The notes beneath the pieces were generated by a model, which was not told the origin of the DNA, did no database searches, and worked only from the letters and a program-made list of their open reading frames with translations. This document shows positions 10,669-20,994 of a stretch of 64,000 bases of DNA, piece by piece (the first letter of the stretch is position 1; the number at the start of each line of letters is the position of its first letter). Origin of the DNA: Cololabis saira (Eukaryota; Chordata; Actinopteri; Beloniformes; Belonidae); assembly GCF_033807715.1 (NCBI RefSeq), contig NC_084598.1, positions 47,531,986-47,595,985 on the forward strand, given 5' to 3'. The position numbers were made by a program, and so were the translations under genes.

Positions 10669-11252
10669 ACACACTGCGATTCGCACGAGTGCACTGAGGA
10701 TTCAGGTGAGGAAACGGCTGAGTTACTCCCGTCCCGTTACATGTGCACTTTATTTGTTTGTAATTTATTTTTTGTATCCCCGTTTTTAACCCACTTAGGA
10801 GAAGGGGATATTTTTTAGCCTTTTATTTTCCTCCGTATGAGGTTAGACATAATTACAGGTAAAATTTAACTGACCAATGCACTTCTTGTGCAATGTTTGT
10901 GATGCATATGGTTCATTGTTTTACACTGAGCTGCTTAAAACAGGAATCTTAAGTTAGTCTTTCCAAGTGTAAAGTTGGGACTACATTGTGTTTGTATTTA
11001 TGAAGGAATGTTACATTCAGGTCAAAAGCCTTTTTTGTGGCAAGTTGAATAAACATTGGCATAAAGCAGCATATTTGCCCTTTCTCATCTTGTTAAAGGG
11101 ATTAAAAAACATAAAAACCTTGAGGTAATTTAGAACAGCACAAAATGTGTGAATAAATTTGCAATTAATATGCGATTAATCGCAGTTAATTACAGAAATC
11201 ATGAATTAATTGAGATTAAAAATTTTAATCATTGGCCAGCACTAATATATAG

Positions 11253-11867
11253 TGAATTCTTCACGGACAGACGATCAGTTTAAGACGCTCTTATTTTGTT
11301 TACGACGCTCTTATTTTGAAATGTAATCTCACGGCGCGAACTGTTTCCGCTTCCGGTTGCGCAATTTGCAGACGTCATGCAGACCAGTCAGATCGAGTTA
11401 TTGATGATAAACTCTTTCATGTGTTCATCACTAAATCATTCGTTCAGTTCTTTTTTTCTTTTTTTTTCATTGAACACAATTTATAAACAAGAAAAACACA
11501 TTTTATACAAATATTTCTTAATATATAAAAAATAAAACATGTTTCATGAACAAGAGACACAAACAATAAGGCAGACAAGTAAAATTAATAACAAAAAAAC
11601 AGTAAGGCATTTTAAAGCAAATAGCATCAACATTTCAGAAAGAGACTTAAAATAAAAGATACTTTGATATATCGGCTAATCATTTTTTGTGGAGTTATTT
11701 GACTTAATATTTTGTATAGAGACAAAACACTTTTTAACTCATTTATAAAACATTGGAAAGAGGCTTCATGTTTCTCCACTTACAACAGTGATTATGATAT
11801 TTATCCAGTAAAAGAACGACATTAACCAAGAGAAACACTGATTTATCAATTGTATCTATGTAATAAA
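11253..11867. other. intergenic, T- and A-rich, nothing recognised
   Basis: It contains a duplicated ACGACGCTCTTATTTTG (about 11270 and 11300). Beyond that I see no gene or identifiable element. Confidence 0.4.
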
Positions 11868-12001
11868 TGGGGGACCACAGGCCAGCACGCAGCTCCTGAA
11901 GCTCCGGCCTGCAAACCAGAGGTCCTGGTCCAGGTCCTGGTCCTGGTCCAGGTCCAGGTCCTGGTCCAGGTCCTGGACCCCCCCCCCCCCCCCCCCCCCC
12001 G
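11868..12001 (-). mobile_element. L2 3' UTR fragment plus CTGGTC repeat and poly-C
   Basis: ACGCAGCTCCTGAAGCTCC, read in reverse, matches the GGAGCTTCGGGAGCTGCGT block of the L2 3' UTR near 38475. It is followed by about ten CTGGTC/CAGGTC hexamers and a run of 21 C. Confidence 0.55.
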
Positions 12002-12129
12002 GAGTCCTGACCCTCCAGTCCGGTCTGGTGACTCCTCTGACCTACATCTTCCACCCTGGCTCCGTTTCCACGGCAACCGTCCTCTAATCTCTAGTTGTGC
12101 AGCTTCATGTGGAGATTCTTCTGCTCTAG

Positions 12130-12350
12130 TTCCCCCTAGTTCCCTCAAGTCCCTCAAGTCCCTCCCTCCCTCCCTCCCTCCCTCCCTCCCTCACTCCCTC
12201 CCTCCCTCCCTCCCTCCCTCCCTCCATCCTCTTCTTCCTCTTCCTCCCCTCATCCCATCATCCCTCCATCTCCCTCCATCTCCCTGTCTGTCCTCCTCCT
12301 CTTCCTCCTCCTCTTCCTCCTCTTCTTCCTCCCTCCTTCATCCTCCGTCT
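12130..12350. repeat. polypyrimidine (CCCT/CCT)n tract
   Basis: Long homopyrimidine stretch, CCCT repeats grading into CTT/CCT repeats. A purine-pyrimidine mirror tract of this type can adopt triplex structures. Confidence 0.9.
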
Positions 12351-12433
12351 CCGCGGTTACGAAACCACCAACTCTGACCTCGTTTCAATTTAATGCTCCA
12401 ATAAAACACAACGCAGACAGGGAAGGACATCAG

Positions 12434-14458
12434 CAGACAGTTCCTGCTGCCACCACCAGGGGGAGCTGCAGTTCCTGCTGCCACCACCAGGGGGAGCTGC
12501 AGTTCCTGCTGTCACCACCAGGGGGAGCTGCAGTTCCTGCTGTCACCACCAGGGGGAGCTGCAGTTCCTGCTGCCACCACCAGGGGGAGCTGCAGTTCCT
12601 GCTGCCACCACCAGGGGCTTTAGAGCTGCAGTTCCTGCTGTCACCACCAGGGGAGCTGCAGTTTCTGCTGTCACCACCAGGGGGAGCTGTAGTTCCTGCT
12701 GCCACCACCAGGGGGAGCTGCAGTTCCTGCTTTCACCACCAGGGGGAGCTGCAGTTCCTGCTGCCACCACCAGGGGGAGCTGCAGTTCCTGCTGCCACCA
12801 CCAGGGGCTTTAGAGCTGCAGTTCCTGCTGCCACCACCAGGGGGAGCTGCAGTTCCTGCTGCCACCACCAGGGGGAGCTGCAGTTCCTGCTGCCACCACC
12901 AGGGGCTTTAGAGCTGCAGTTCCTGCTGCCACCACCAGGGGGAGCTGCAGTTCCTGCTGCCACCACCAGGGGCTTTAGAGCTGCAGTTCCTGCTGCCACC
13001 ACCAGGGGGAGCTGCAGTTCCTGCTGCCACCACCAGGGGGAGCTGCAGTTCCTGCTGCCACCACCAGGGGGAGCTGCAGTTCCTGCTGTCACCACCAGGG
13101 GCTTTAGAGCTGCAGTTCCTGCTGTCACCACCAGGGGGAGCTGCAGTTCCTGCTGCCACCACCAGGGGGAGCTGCAGTTCCTGCTGCCACCACCAGGGGG
13201 AGCTGCAGTTCCTGCTGTCACCACCAGGGGCTTTAGAGCTGCAGTTCCTGCTGCCACCACCAGGGGCTTTAGAGCTGCAGTTCCTGCTGCCACCACCAGG
13301 GGCTTTAGAGCTGCAGTTCCTGCTGCCACCACCAGGGGGGCTGCAGTTCCTGCTGCCACCACCAGGGGGAGCTGCAGTTCCTGCTGTAACCACCAGGGGG
13401 AGCTGCAGTTCCTGCTGCCACCACCAGGGGGAGCTGCAGTTCCTGCTGCCACCACCAGGGGGAGCTGCAGTTCCTGCTGCCACCACCAGGGGGCTTTACA
13501 GCTGCAGTTCCTGCTGCCACCACCAGGGGCTTTAGAGCTGCAGGTCCTGCTGCCACCACCAGGGGGAGCTGCAGTTCCTGCTGCCACCACCAGGGGCTTT
13601 AGAGCTGCAGTTCCTGCTGTCACCACCAGGGGGAGCTGCAGTTCCTGCTGCCACCACCAGGGGGAGCTGCAGTTCCTGCTGCCACCACCAGGGGGAGCTG
13701 CAGTTCCTGCTGCCACCACCAGGGGGAGCTGCAGTTCCTGCTGCCACCACCAGGGGGAGCTGCAGTTCCTGCTGCCACCACCAGGGGCTTTAGAGCTGCA
13801 GTTCCTGCTGCCACCACCAGGGGGAGCTGCAGTTCCTGCTGCCACCACCAGGGGCTTTAGAGCTGCAGTTCCTGCTGCCACCACCAGGGGGAGCTGCAGT
13901 TCCTGCTGTCACCACCAGGGGGAGCTGCAGTTCCTGCTGCCACCACCAGGGGCTTTAGAGCTGCAGTTCCTGCTGTCACCACCAGGGGGAGCTGCAGTTC
14001 CTGCTGTCACCACCAGGGGCTTTAGAGCTGCAGTTCCTGCTGCCACCACCAGGGGCTTTAGAGCTGCAGTTCCTGCTGCCACCACCAGGGGGAGCTGCAG
14101 TTCCTGCTGCCACCACCAGGGGCTTTAGAGCTGCAGTTCCTGCTGCCACCACCAGGGGCTTTAGAGCTGCAGTTCCTGCTGCCACCACCAGGGGCTTTAG
14201 AGCTGCAGTTCCTGCTGCCACCACCAGGGGGAGCTGCAGTTCCTGCTGCCACCACCAGGGGCTTTAGAGCTGCAGTTCCTGCTGCCACCACCAGGGGGAG
14301 CTGCAGTCCCTGCTGCCACCACCAGGGGGAGCTGCAGTTCCTGCTGCCACCACCAGGGGGAGCTGCAGTTCCTGCTGCCACCACCAGGGGGAGCTGCAGT
14401 TCCTGCTGCCACCACCAGGGGGAGCTGCAGTTCCTGCTGCCACAACCAGGGGCTTTAG
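12434..14458. repeat. 31/36-bp minisatellite with CTCF-like core
   Basis: About 62 tandem units built on GCAGTTCCTGCTGCCACCAC in two length classes: a 31-bp form ending CAGGGGGAGCT and a 36-bp form ending CAGGGGCTTTAGAGCT. The 31-bp form contains CCACCAGGGGGAGC, one base from the known CTCF core. Interspersion of the two forms has no obvious period. A long minus-strand open frame crosses it only because stop codons are absent from the unit. Confidence 0.95.
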
Positions 14459-14663
14459 ACCAGTTCACCTAAACAACCTCTGAAAACATGACATATTTAT
14501 TAATTCTTCTTGAAATGCAGATTGCACCAGATGGAGCTGAAACAGATAAATGCATCTTAAATAGTTGTATTGTGTTGATTATTTCTTCAGATTGATTTAT
14601 TTTCTTCAGACAATGATCCAAATTCTTACCTTCAAACTTTACTCACAGTTTCAGCAGAAAAAA

Positions 14664-14850
<187 letters not shown>

Positions 14851-14867
14851 CATTTAAAATTTACATT

Positions 14868-15470
14868 TTAAAGTCTACGTTTCAACTGCAGCAGAAACTG
14901 CTGAACCGGAGTTGAGCAGGAAAACTTCCTGGTTCCCCCCCCCCAGCAGGAACTCCTTAATGGTTCCTGACCCCCAGCAGGACGCGGGGAGGGGAGGGGG
15001 GGTTTCCAGACCCCCCACCAGGGAGGGGAGGGGGGTCTGGGTTTGTCCCTCCCCCTCCACTTGGTTCCTCCCCCTGATCCGACGGCTCTTCCTCCATCAT
15101 CCTGCTCCGTCCCACTTCCCTCCATCATCTCTCCATCACCACCATCATCCTCCGGAGGAATGACGAGGTCTGGATGAATCTGCTCTTCCCTCCATCTCCT
15201 CCATCGTTCCCTCCATCTCCTCCATCATCTCTCCATCATCTCTCCATCTCCACCTTCGTCCTACGGAGACGAGGATGACGAGGTCTGGATGAATCTGCTC
15301 GGCGTTCCCCGCTCGGGTCCCTGCTGTCGTCCAGCCGGACGTCTGGAACGTCTGGAACGTCTGGAACGTCTGGAACTCCGTCTGGAACGTCGTCTGGAAC
15401 TACGGGAACCACAGGAAGCTCTGGATTAACCCCTGGAACCTCAGGAACCTCTGGATTAACCTCTGGAACC
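14868..15470. other. GC- and pyrimidine-rich low-complexity DNA
   Basis: It contains G-rich GGGAGGGGAGG runs (about 14977-15035), duplicated ACGAGGTCTGGATGAATCTG blocks (about 15163 and 15278), and a short CGTCTGGAA decamer repeat (about 15338-15400). It could be a 5' untranslated or CpG-type region for the candidate exon at 15556; no proof. Confidence 0.4.
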
Positions 15471-15555
15471 TCTAATGTCTGGGACCAGGGGAATACCGGG
15501 ATTAACGTCTGGAATAACGGGAATAACAGGAAACTGTGGAATAACTGGAATCAGG

Positions 15556-15619
15556 ATGGAGCTGCTGATGGACCTGATGGTCCTGGTGCTGATGCTGCCG
15601 GGAGTCTGGACTCTGGAAG
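15556..15619 (+). CDS. possible signal-peptide first exon
   Basis: ATG at 15556 has A at -3 and G at +4. It opens a peptide starting MELLMDLMVLVLMLPGVWTL, a short acidic N-terminus followed by a strongly hydrophobic core, as in a signal peptide. It ends at AAG|GTAGGG, a good splice-donor match at 15619/15620, in phase 1, which is usual where a signal-peptide exon joins extracellular modules. No downstream exon is recognised in the window. The surrounding CTG/TCTGG-rich DNA could produce such a peptide by chance, so this is a candidate only. Confidence 0.28.
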
Positions 15620-16294
15620 GTAGGGGGGTCTGGGGGTCTGGAGGGTCTGGGGGTCTGGATCAGAGTCTGGTTTGGGGGTCTGGGGGTCTGGGTGCCTGGG
15701 GGTCTGGGGGGTCTGGTCTGGGGGTCTGGGGGTCTGGGGGGTCTGGTCCAATAAACAATTCAATCATAAAAATTATAACAAATAAAGACTTAAAATATCG
15801 TGCTTCACCTGTAATGAGACTGTGTAATATATTAGTTTCACTTTTACACCAGATTCTTCACTTGTAGCTTATTCTACATTATTATTATTATTATTATACA
15901 TCATTATACATACAGAAGGCTAGTTCAGCTGCTAGCATAGGAGGCTAGTTCAGCTGCTATATTGTTGTCTGTCTGTACAGTCATGCTAGTTCAATGCTAT
16001 TAAAGCACTTTAAACTTTAAATCAAAGCATTTTGTTTTTTTCATATAAAATAAATACATTTCTCTGTAATTTAGAAGTTTTGTGGATGTTCCTTTTTTTG
16101 GCTCCTGCGCTGCTGAAATCGCTTATTTCTATTTCTGAAAGGTGGCAACGCTAGTTTCTATACGGACAACAACAACCAATTAAAGCTGCAGCAGCGTTGA
16201 TCGGAATGATCGGGCCCTCACCCTCCTGGCCCTCGCCCCCTCCAGGTCCCCCCAACAAGAAAATATTCAAAATACGATAAATGTAACAAAAAAC
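15620..16294. other. TCTGGGGG repeats, then AT-rich intergenic DNA
   Basis: GGGTCTGG repeats run to about 15748. A segment starting AATTAAAGCTGCAGCAGCG near 16180 is related to the dispersed repeat at 18889. No gene seen. Confidence 0.5.
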
Positions 16295-16504
16295 TTAAAG
16301 CAGCACAACGTAACTTTCAGCTTTTCTGAGTTTGGCGGCTCCTTTGGACAAAAGCGGTAGTGCTTTACCAGAAAGAACACTACGTTTCCCATGAGCACCA
16401 GCGCGTACTGCCGGAAAACTCCTGTCCCGTCGCTGCATTTGTTTTGAGAGAAGACGGGACGCTTTTCTGTTTCACCAAGTGAACAGACGGAACGCAAAAA
16501 AAAG

Positions 16505-16591
16505 ATGTTGAACTGCTGGAAAGGAACTGGAATTTACCGGGATACCTTAAACAAGGAAGCCAGGGAGCAGTATATGGAGAAATTCTACTGA
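16505..16591 (+). pseudogene. 28-residue peptide fragment inside TTAA element
   Basis: The frame MLNCWKGTGIYRDTLNKEAR continues eight more residues to TGA. I recall similar W-K-x-x-x-Y-R-D-x-L-N-K-E-A motifs at the start of a fish repeat-borne protein family, but cannot confirm it. Treat it as a transposon coding remnant. Confidence 0.35.
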
Positions 16592-17047
16592 AGAATGGAG
16601 CTCCCGGTCGGAGCTCCACTCTTTAGAAAAGATTTACTGCCGCAGTTCTGCACAACCACCGTCTCCGGCTACCTTGTTTAGGAGTGTTTGGCAGCTGCTT
16701 TGGTAAATGTTTGACTCGCCATGTGTTTCAATAAATTAGTATAATAGTACAACATACAGTACATGTTTTGTATTACTCTTACTTCTCTTTTCTTTTTTTT
16801 TTTGACTGCTATATTATGCTGAAGAGGCTCCGAGGCGTGAGCAATATTTTAGTTTTTCTTGTGAGATTATTTTTTTCCTCTGCAGCTACAAATAAGAGTT
16901 AATATTTTTTCCTCAACAAACTAGTTTTATCTGAAGATTGGGGTTAATCACCGCAGAGAGCTGGCCAGCAACTGCGTTTAGCTGGAGAAGTGGGGAATAA
17001 AACCCGTGTTTTGATCCGACCCGGTCTGCGTGAGTGTTTGTGGTTTA

Positions 17048-17188
17048 AGGCTGATTTATGGTTCTGCGTTAAATCGACGCAGAGCCTACGGCATAGGGTA
17101 CGCAGCGACACGCACCGTACGTTGCACGTCGCCACGTACCCAACGCCGTAGGTCTGCGTCGATTTAACGCAGAACCATAGTTCAGGCT
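17048..17188. mobile_element. palindromic MITE, copy 1 (Harbinger-type)
   Basis: A 141-bp near-palindrome: the left arm AGGCTGATTTATGGTTCTGC mirrors the right arm, which ends GAACCATAGTTCAGGCT, with TTA on both sides. Three-bp TWA duplications are typical of PIF/Harbinger elements. Copies lie at 19470 and 61664. Confidence 0.8.
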
Positions 17189-17677
17189 TTACTGTGTGGA
17201 AGGTTTGGTCGTTACAGCCGCGATCCAAGCGAGGCGACGACTCTTTCACTCTTTTACTTTGTTATATCAGATACTTGGCCTGCGTGGTTCTGCCTCCGAG
17301 CAGGAAAGCGTTGTAAAGTTAAACCATTAGCGATCTTTTCCCCACGTCTGTTATGTGGAGCTGCTGCTGCAGCAACGGGTTACCAGCTTCTGCGGAGCTG
17401 CGCTCCAAGCCCCGCCCATTTTCGTCTCGACTAAGAATCGGGAAGGAGGGGGAAGTGACGTATGCCGTAAAGTAGTCAAAGTCGTAAAAATGTGTAGTTT
17501 TTTAGTGTGGCAGGGTTCCTACCATGCTCCTCAAAGTTACATAGTGCCAGTGAAGGTGATACAGACCCCTCAGACCATGACAGAGGTTCATTAAACCTGT
17601 TGGAAGTTGATGTACCATCACAATGATGATGATGAAATATGATATTACGGTGGAAAAGTTACGTAGTGTCGCTTTAA

Positions 17678-17850
17678 ATAACTGGCTGCAAAGTTGGCTT
17701 AACATTGTTTGGTAGAACATTGTTAACCAAAATTGAATCATTATCCAGGTTAATCTATCCAGCATATTCTCTTGCAATCCCACCAAGGATTATAAAGGAA
17801 ATTAATAGAATAAATTGTAATTTCATATGGAAAAATAAACAGCACTATTA
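17678..17850. other. unassigned DNA
   Basis: AT-rich single-copy-looking sequence between two elements. Nothing recognised. Confidence 0.4.
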
Positions 17851-17945
17851 GGGATGCACCGAATCAATATTTAGTATCTGTATCGGCATCAATATTGAAA
17901 AAAACTCTAGATCGGGTATCGGTAACAATGGGCCGATCCATAGGA
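17851..17945 (+). mobile_element. hAT terminal fragment
   Basis: TTAGGGATGCACCGAATC followed by TATCGG motifs is the left end of a common fish hAT family with Ac-like termini. It stops abruptly near 17945 without a right end. Confidence 0.5.
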
Positions 17946-19469
17946 ACAGATCCCTTACGACAATAACATGTATGGATTTCATTGTGATTGGATGAAGGAA
18001 ACAGCAATTACAGCACATAATTTGATGAAAAATGTATACCTGACCAAAAGGTGGCGCTATGCAGTTCATCCAAGATTGTCATATCCACTTGTTCTGAATG
18101 GAAGTCAGATTAAATGATTAAATGTACAGATTTGGGTCAATTTGGACCAAGTATGTTTAATTTACATCATGGCGAGACACCGAAATTTGACTACCTCTAA
18201 CGGCACCGCCCTTTGATAAAAACGTATCGTTTTCTCTGTCAGTCATCGTCAATGTCTTACCTATTATCTGACCAACTTTGAGATCCATCCGCTCATCTCG
18301 CTTGGAGCACAGATGCATACTAGAAGACATGACAATTCCTGGTGCCAACAGGTGGCGCTACAACCGATCCTGAATATTCCACCATAGATGTCTTTAGGCT
18401 CAACCTACAATCATGCACATACGTTTTCAACCACATCAAATCATGTATTGCTGAATTACAGCCAATTGATGTTTCTGATATGATGATGCTTCTGTTGATG
18501 AGCCAATCTGATAAAATCTCTAGGAGGAGTTTGGTAAAATACGAGGCCTAGAAATGACCAGAATTCATGAAAAATGCAATTTTCTGTTCAAAATGCCGGA
18601 CTTCCTGTGTAACTTAGAGCATGGGTCCAAGAGACTTTTTTGTAGATCTTTGTCTGATATAATAGACACATAAAGGTCATTGCTGTAAGTCAAACCATAT
18701 TGTGGGGCTCTTCAAAAAACATAAAATAGGTGGCGCTATAGAGCCCATTCTTGTGGACCCATGCCTGTCGCCCATAAAATACGTAATTTTCCGCGACTCT
18801 GGAAGCGTCTGCAAAATTTGGTGAGTTTTGAAGCATGTTAAGGCCTCCAAAAAGGCAATTCATTTCTCGGAAGAATAATAATAATTAAAGCTGCAAGCAG
18901 CGATGAACGGGCCCTCGCACTCACGGCCACCGCCCCCCATGAACATATCAGACATGACACCACCCACGCAGTGGCGAAACAACTCAGCACCGGGCCCCGA
19001 TGCAAGATCATTAAACCGGGCCCTGCCCATCACAATGCAAAACAGACACGCTGTGATTGACGCAATCTCACAGCAGATGCATCACCATTCAAATTACAAC
19101 GGGCACTACTGACAGCTTTAACCCTTAACACAACCACAGCGCACATAGATATGTTTAAAAAAAATCCCATATATATAGCACATATAACCAACAGCATAAC
19201 GCACACAGTGCGCCGGTGTGCGACAGAACACCGACAGTGCCAACAGCTGAGAATAAACCCACACAGCGCACAGATTGAAATTTGGTGGCACGGCGGCACA
19301 CCACAAATAAAAACATCATAAACACGCATAAACACAAACAAACTGTGATAGACTATCACTATAACAAATATTAATAATAATGGGTCATTACTTACAATTA
19401 CAGTTTGACTTTCCGGGCCTTCCGCTGGGCAAAGTCATTAATTAATTCCTGACAACAGTTCAACTCTCA
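17946..19469. other. dispersed repeats of the GGTGGCGCTA / AAGCTGCAAGCAGCG type
   Basis: GGTGGCGCTA recurs at about 18050, 18351 and 18729, and AATTAAAGCTGCAAGCAGCG begins near 18885 followed by GGGCCCTCGC. These are hallmarks of a moderately repeated fish sequence family. No coding potential is evident. The site at 18345-18358 (CCAACAGGTGGCGC) is one base from the CTCF core. Confidence 0.5.
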
Positions 19470-19579
19470 AGCCTGAATTATGGTTCCACGTTAAACCGAC
19501 GCCGTAGGGTACGGTGCGCGTCGCCGCGTACCCTGCGCCGTAATCTGCGTTGGTGTAACGCAGAACCATAAATCAGCCT
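19470..19579. mobile_element. palindromic MITE, copy 2, internally deleted
   Basis: Starts AGCCTGAATTATGGTTCC and ends CATAAATCAGCCT, like the copy at 61664, but is about 30 bp shorter. The flanks are TCA on the left and TAA on the right, consistent with one later substitution in the duplicated triplet. Confidence 0.75.
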
Positions 19580-19729
19580 TAACTCCTTTCCTCTCCTCAC
19601 TCGCCAACTCTTCCTCTACGCAAATATGGGTTACACATGCGCACTACACCGGCATCATCCGAGATCATCTATAAATTAAATTTTGTATTTAAACTAGATA
19701 TATCTTCATAACCAGGCCATAATATTGAT

Positions 19730-19862
19730 GTAAAAAAAAAAAAAAAAAAAAGTCCAAGCCCGGACGTCCCCAGGTCCTGCACGTGCGGGCCCTTATGCAG
19801 TCGCATAGGGGCCCGCAAGTCCCCAGGTCCTGCACGTGCGGGCCCCTATGCAGTCGCATTGT
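19730..19862. repeat. poly-A plus duplicated 60-bp block
   Basis: After a run of A, a block containing GTCCCCAGGTCCTGCACGTG and ATGCAGTCGCAT occurs twice in tandem, about 60 bp apart. Shortly after, TAACTGA is repeated (about 19960-19985). Confidence 0.7.
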
Positions 19863-20197
19863 CTGCATATATGGTAGTTTCGCCATTGCACCCACGACTT
19901 TCTATGTCAAACCATTCAAAAGTTATAGCAGAAAAAAGGGACAACCAATCAGAAGGATAACTGATAACTGATAACTGATAACTGCTAACAGCTAGAAGCT
20001 AACAGCTATTTACAGCAGCAGCTGCTTCTCAGAGATCAATCGCTGATGTCTTTCCTGATTGGCATCATATCAACAAACGTTTAGTTCTGTCTGAATGTGT
20101 TTTCCCAGAATGCACCAGGGCAGTGAATGTTTTAGCTTCATTCCTGTTCAAACTGTTTGATACTAAGACCTGAAAATATCTGGGGAGTTATATAATA

Positions 20198-20202
<5 letters not shown>

Positions 20203-20286
<84 letters not shown>
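20203..20286. repeat. (TA)n microsatellite
   Basis: About 41 TA units. Confidence 0.97.
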
Positions 20287-20288
<2 letters not shown>

Positions 20289-20329
20289 ATTAGATCCGAC
20301 ATCCTTAAATCTGTCTTTAATGCTGGTTT

Positions 20330-20780
20330 TCCCGCTGGTTCTGGTTCTGGTTCTGTTCTGGTCCTTCTCTGACATTTTCATGTGGAAACATCGATCAATA
20401 TTCAGATCAATATTCCTTGTTCAGGAGAGCGTGCTGGTGCTACCGCTAACGGATCAGAATCTGACCCGCTTCCTCCTCGGTTCTGACCCACTTCCTCCAC
20501 GGTTCTGACCCGCTTCCTCCTCGGTTCTGACCCACTTCCTCCACGGTTCTGACCCACTTCCTCCACGGTTCTGACCCACTTCCTCCACGGTTCTGGATGT
20601 GGGTCAGAGAGGAGGTTCTGTCTGCTGGAGAGACGCCGGGCCTGGAACCAGAACCAGACAGAACCAGACAGAACCAGATAGAACCAGAACCAGAACCAGA
20701 CGAGTGAACCGACCGGTTGAACCGGGACCAGACGAGTGAACCGACCGGTTGAACCGGGACCAGACGAGTGAACCGGCCTC
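20330..20780. repeat. short tandem blocks (CTGGTT, 22-bp and ~32-bp units)
   Basis: Includes about five copies of a 22-bp unit containing GGTTCTGACCCACTTCC (20478-20593), an AGAACCAGAC run (20645-20700) and two to three copies of a unit containing GAGTGAACCGACCGGTTGAA (20699-20775). Confidence 0.8.
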
Positions 20781-20994
20781 AACCTGCCCGTCTTGGGTCC
20801 GTTAGCTCAAACAGAGAAGATACAGATTCTACAGTTTCAACTCCTTATTGGACGTAGAGAGCGACGACTGCACTTTTATTATCTTTGCTTTGTTTAAATT
20901 GTTTTAGAAAAACATTCTGCCATGAAATGCAGCTGTAGCTTCATCTTAGCATTGAATCATTTGGTTAGAGTGTGATAAACAACATAAATGAGCA

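Larger units (their letters stand above)
10106..11244 (+). mobile_element. BED-type hAT element, internally degraded
   Basis: ATATATAG flanks the element on both sides (10098-10105 and 11245-11252), and the ends form an inverted repeat (TAGGGCTGTCCAAC; right end as complement TAGTGCTGGCCAAT), typical of Ac-like hAT elements. The plus strand from 10224 encodes a BED-finger-like region (FPFKKMPDGSLDKT, FEMNYHRSTLSLKY) followed, in a shifted frame after poly-C, by QTTLEQLAKKDESN. Both first zinc-finger cysteines appear replaced. The middle is occupied by a LINE tail and an (AC)n tract, and the transposase core is gone. Confidence 0.8.
16299..17673. mobile_element. TTAA-flanked DNA transposon (Kolobok- or piggyBac-like)
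   Basis: TTAA lies on both sides (16295-16298 and 17674-17677). The ends are imperfect inverted repeats: AGCAGCACAACGTAACTTT on the left and, as reverse complement of the right, AGCGACACTACGTAACTTT, matching at 16 of 19 positions. A TTAA duplication is the mark of piggyBac and Kolobok transposases. The element encodes only a short peptide (16505-16591) and contains a nested 141-bp palindromic MITE (17048-17188). The superfamily is not settled by eye. Confidence 0.65.

Noticed and set aside
10445..10818. His/Thr and Cys/Val repeat frames
   Set aside because: Compositional frames over an (AC)n microsatellite.
12733..13884. A 383-codon minus-strand frame
   Set aside because: It is composed entirely of the 31/36-bp minisatellite; no independent coding signal.
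16267..16619. Two minus-strand frames of 76-79 codons
   Set aside because: They lie inside the TTAA-flanked transposon, antisense to the short conserved-looking peptide, and show no domain.
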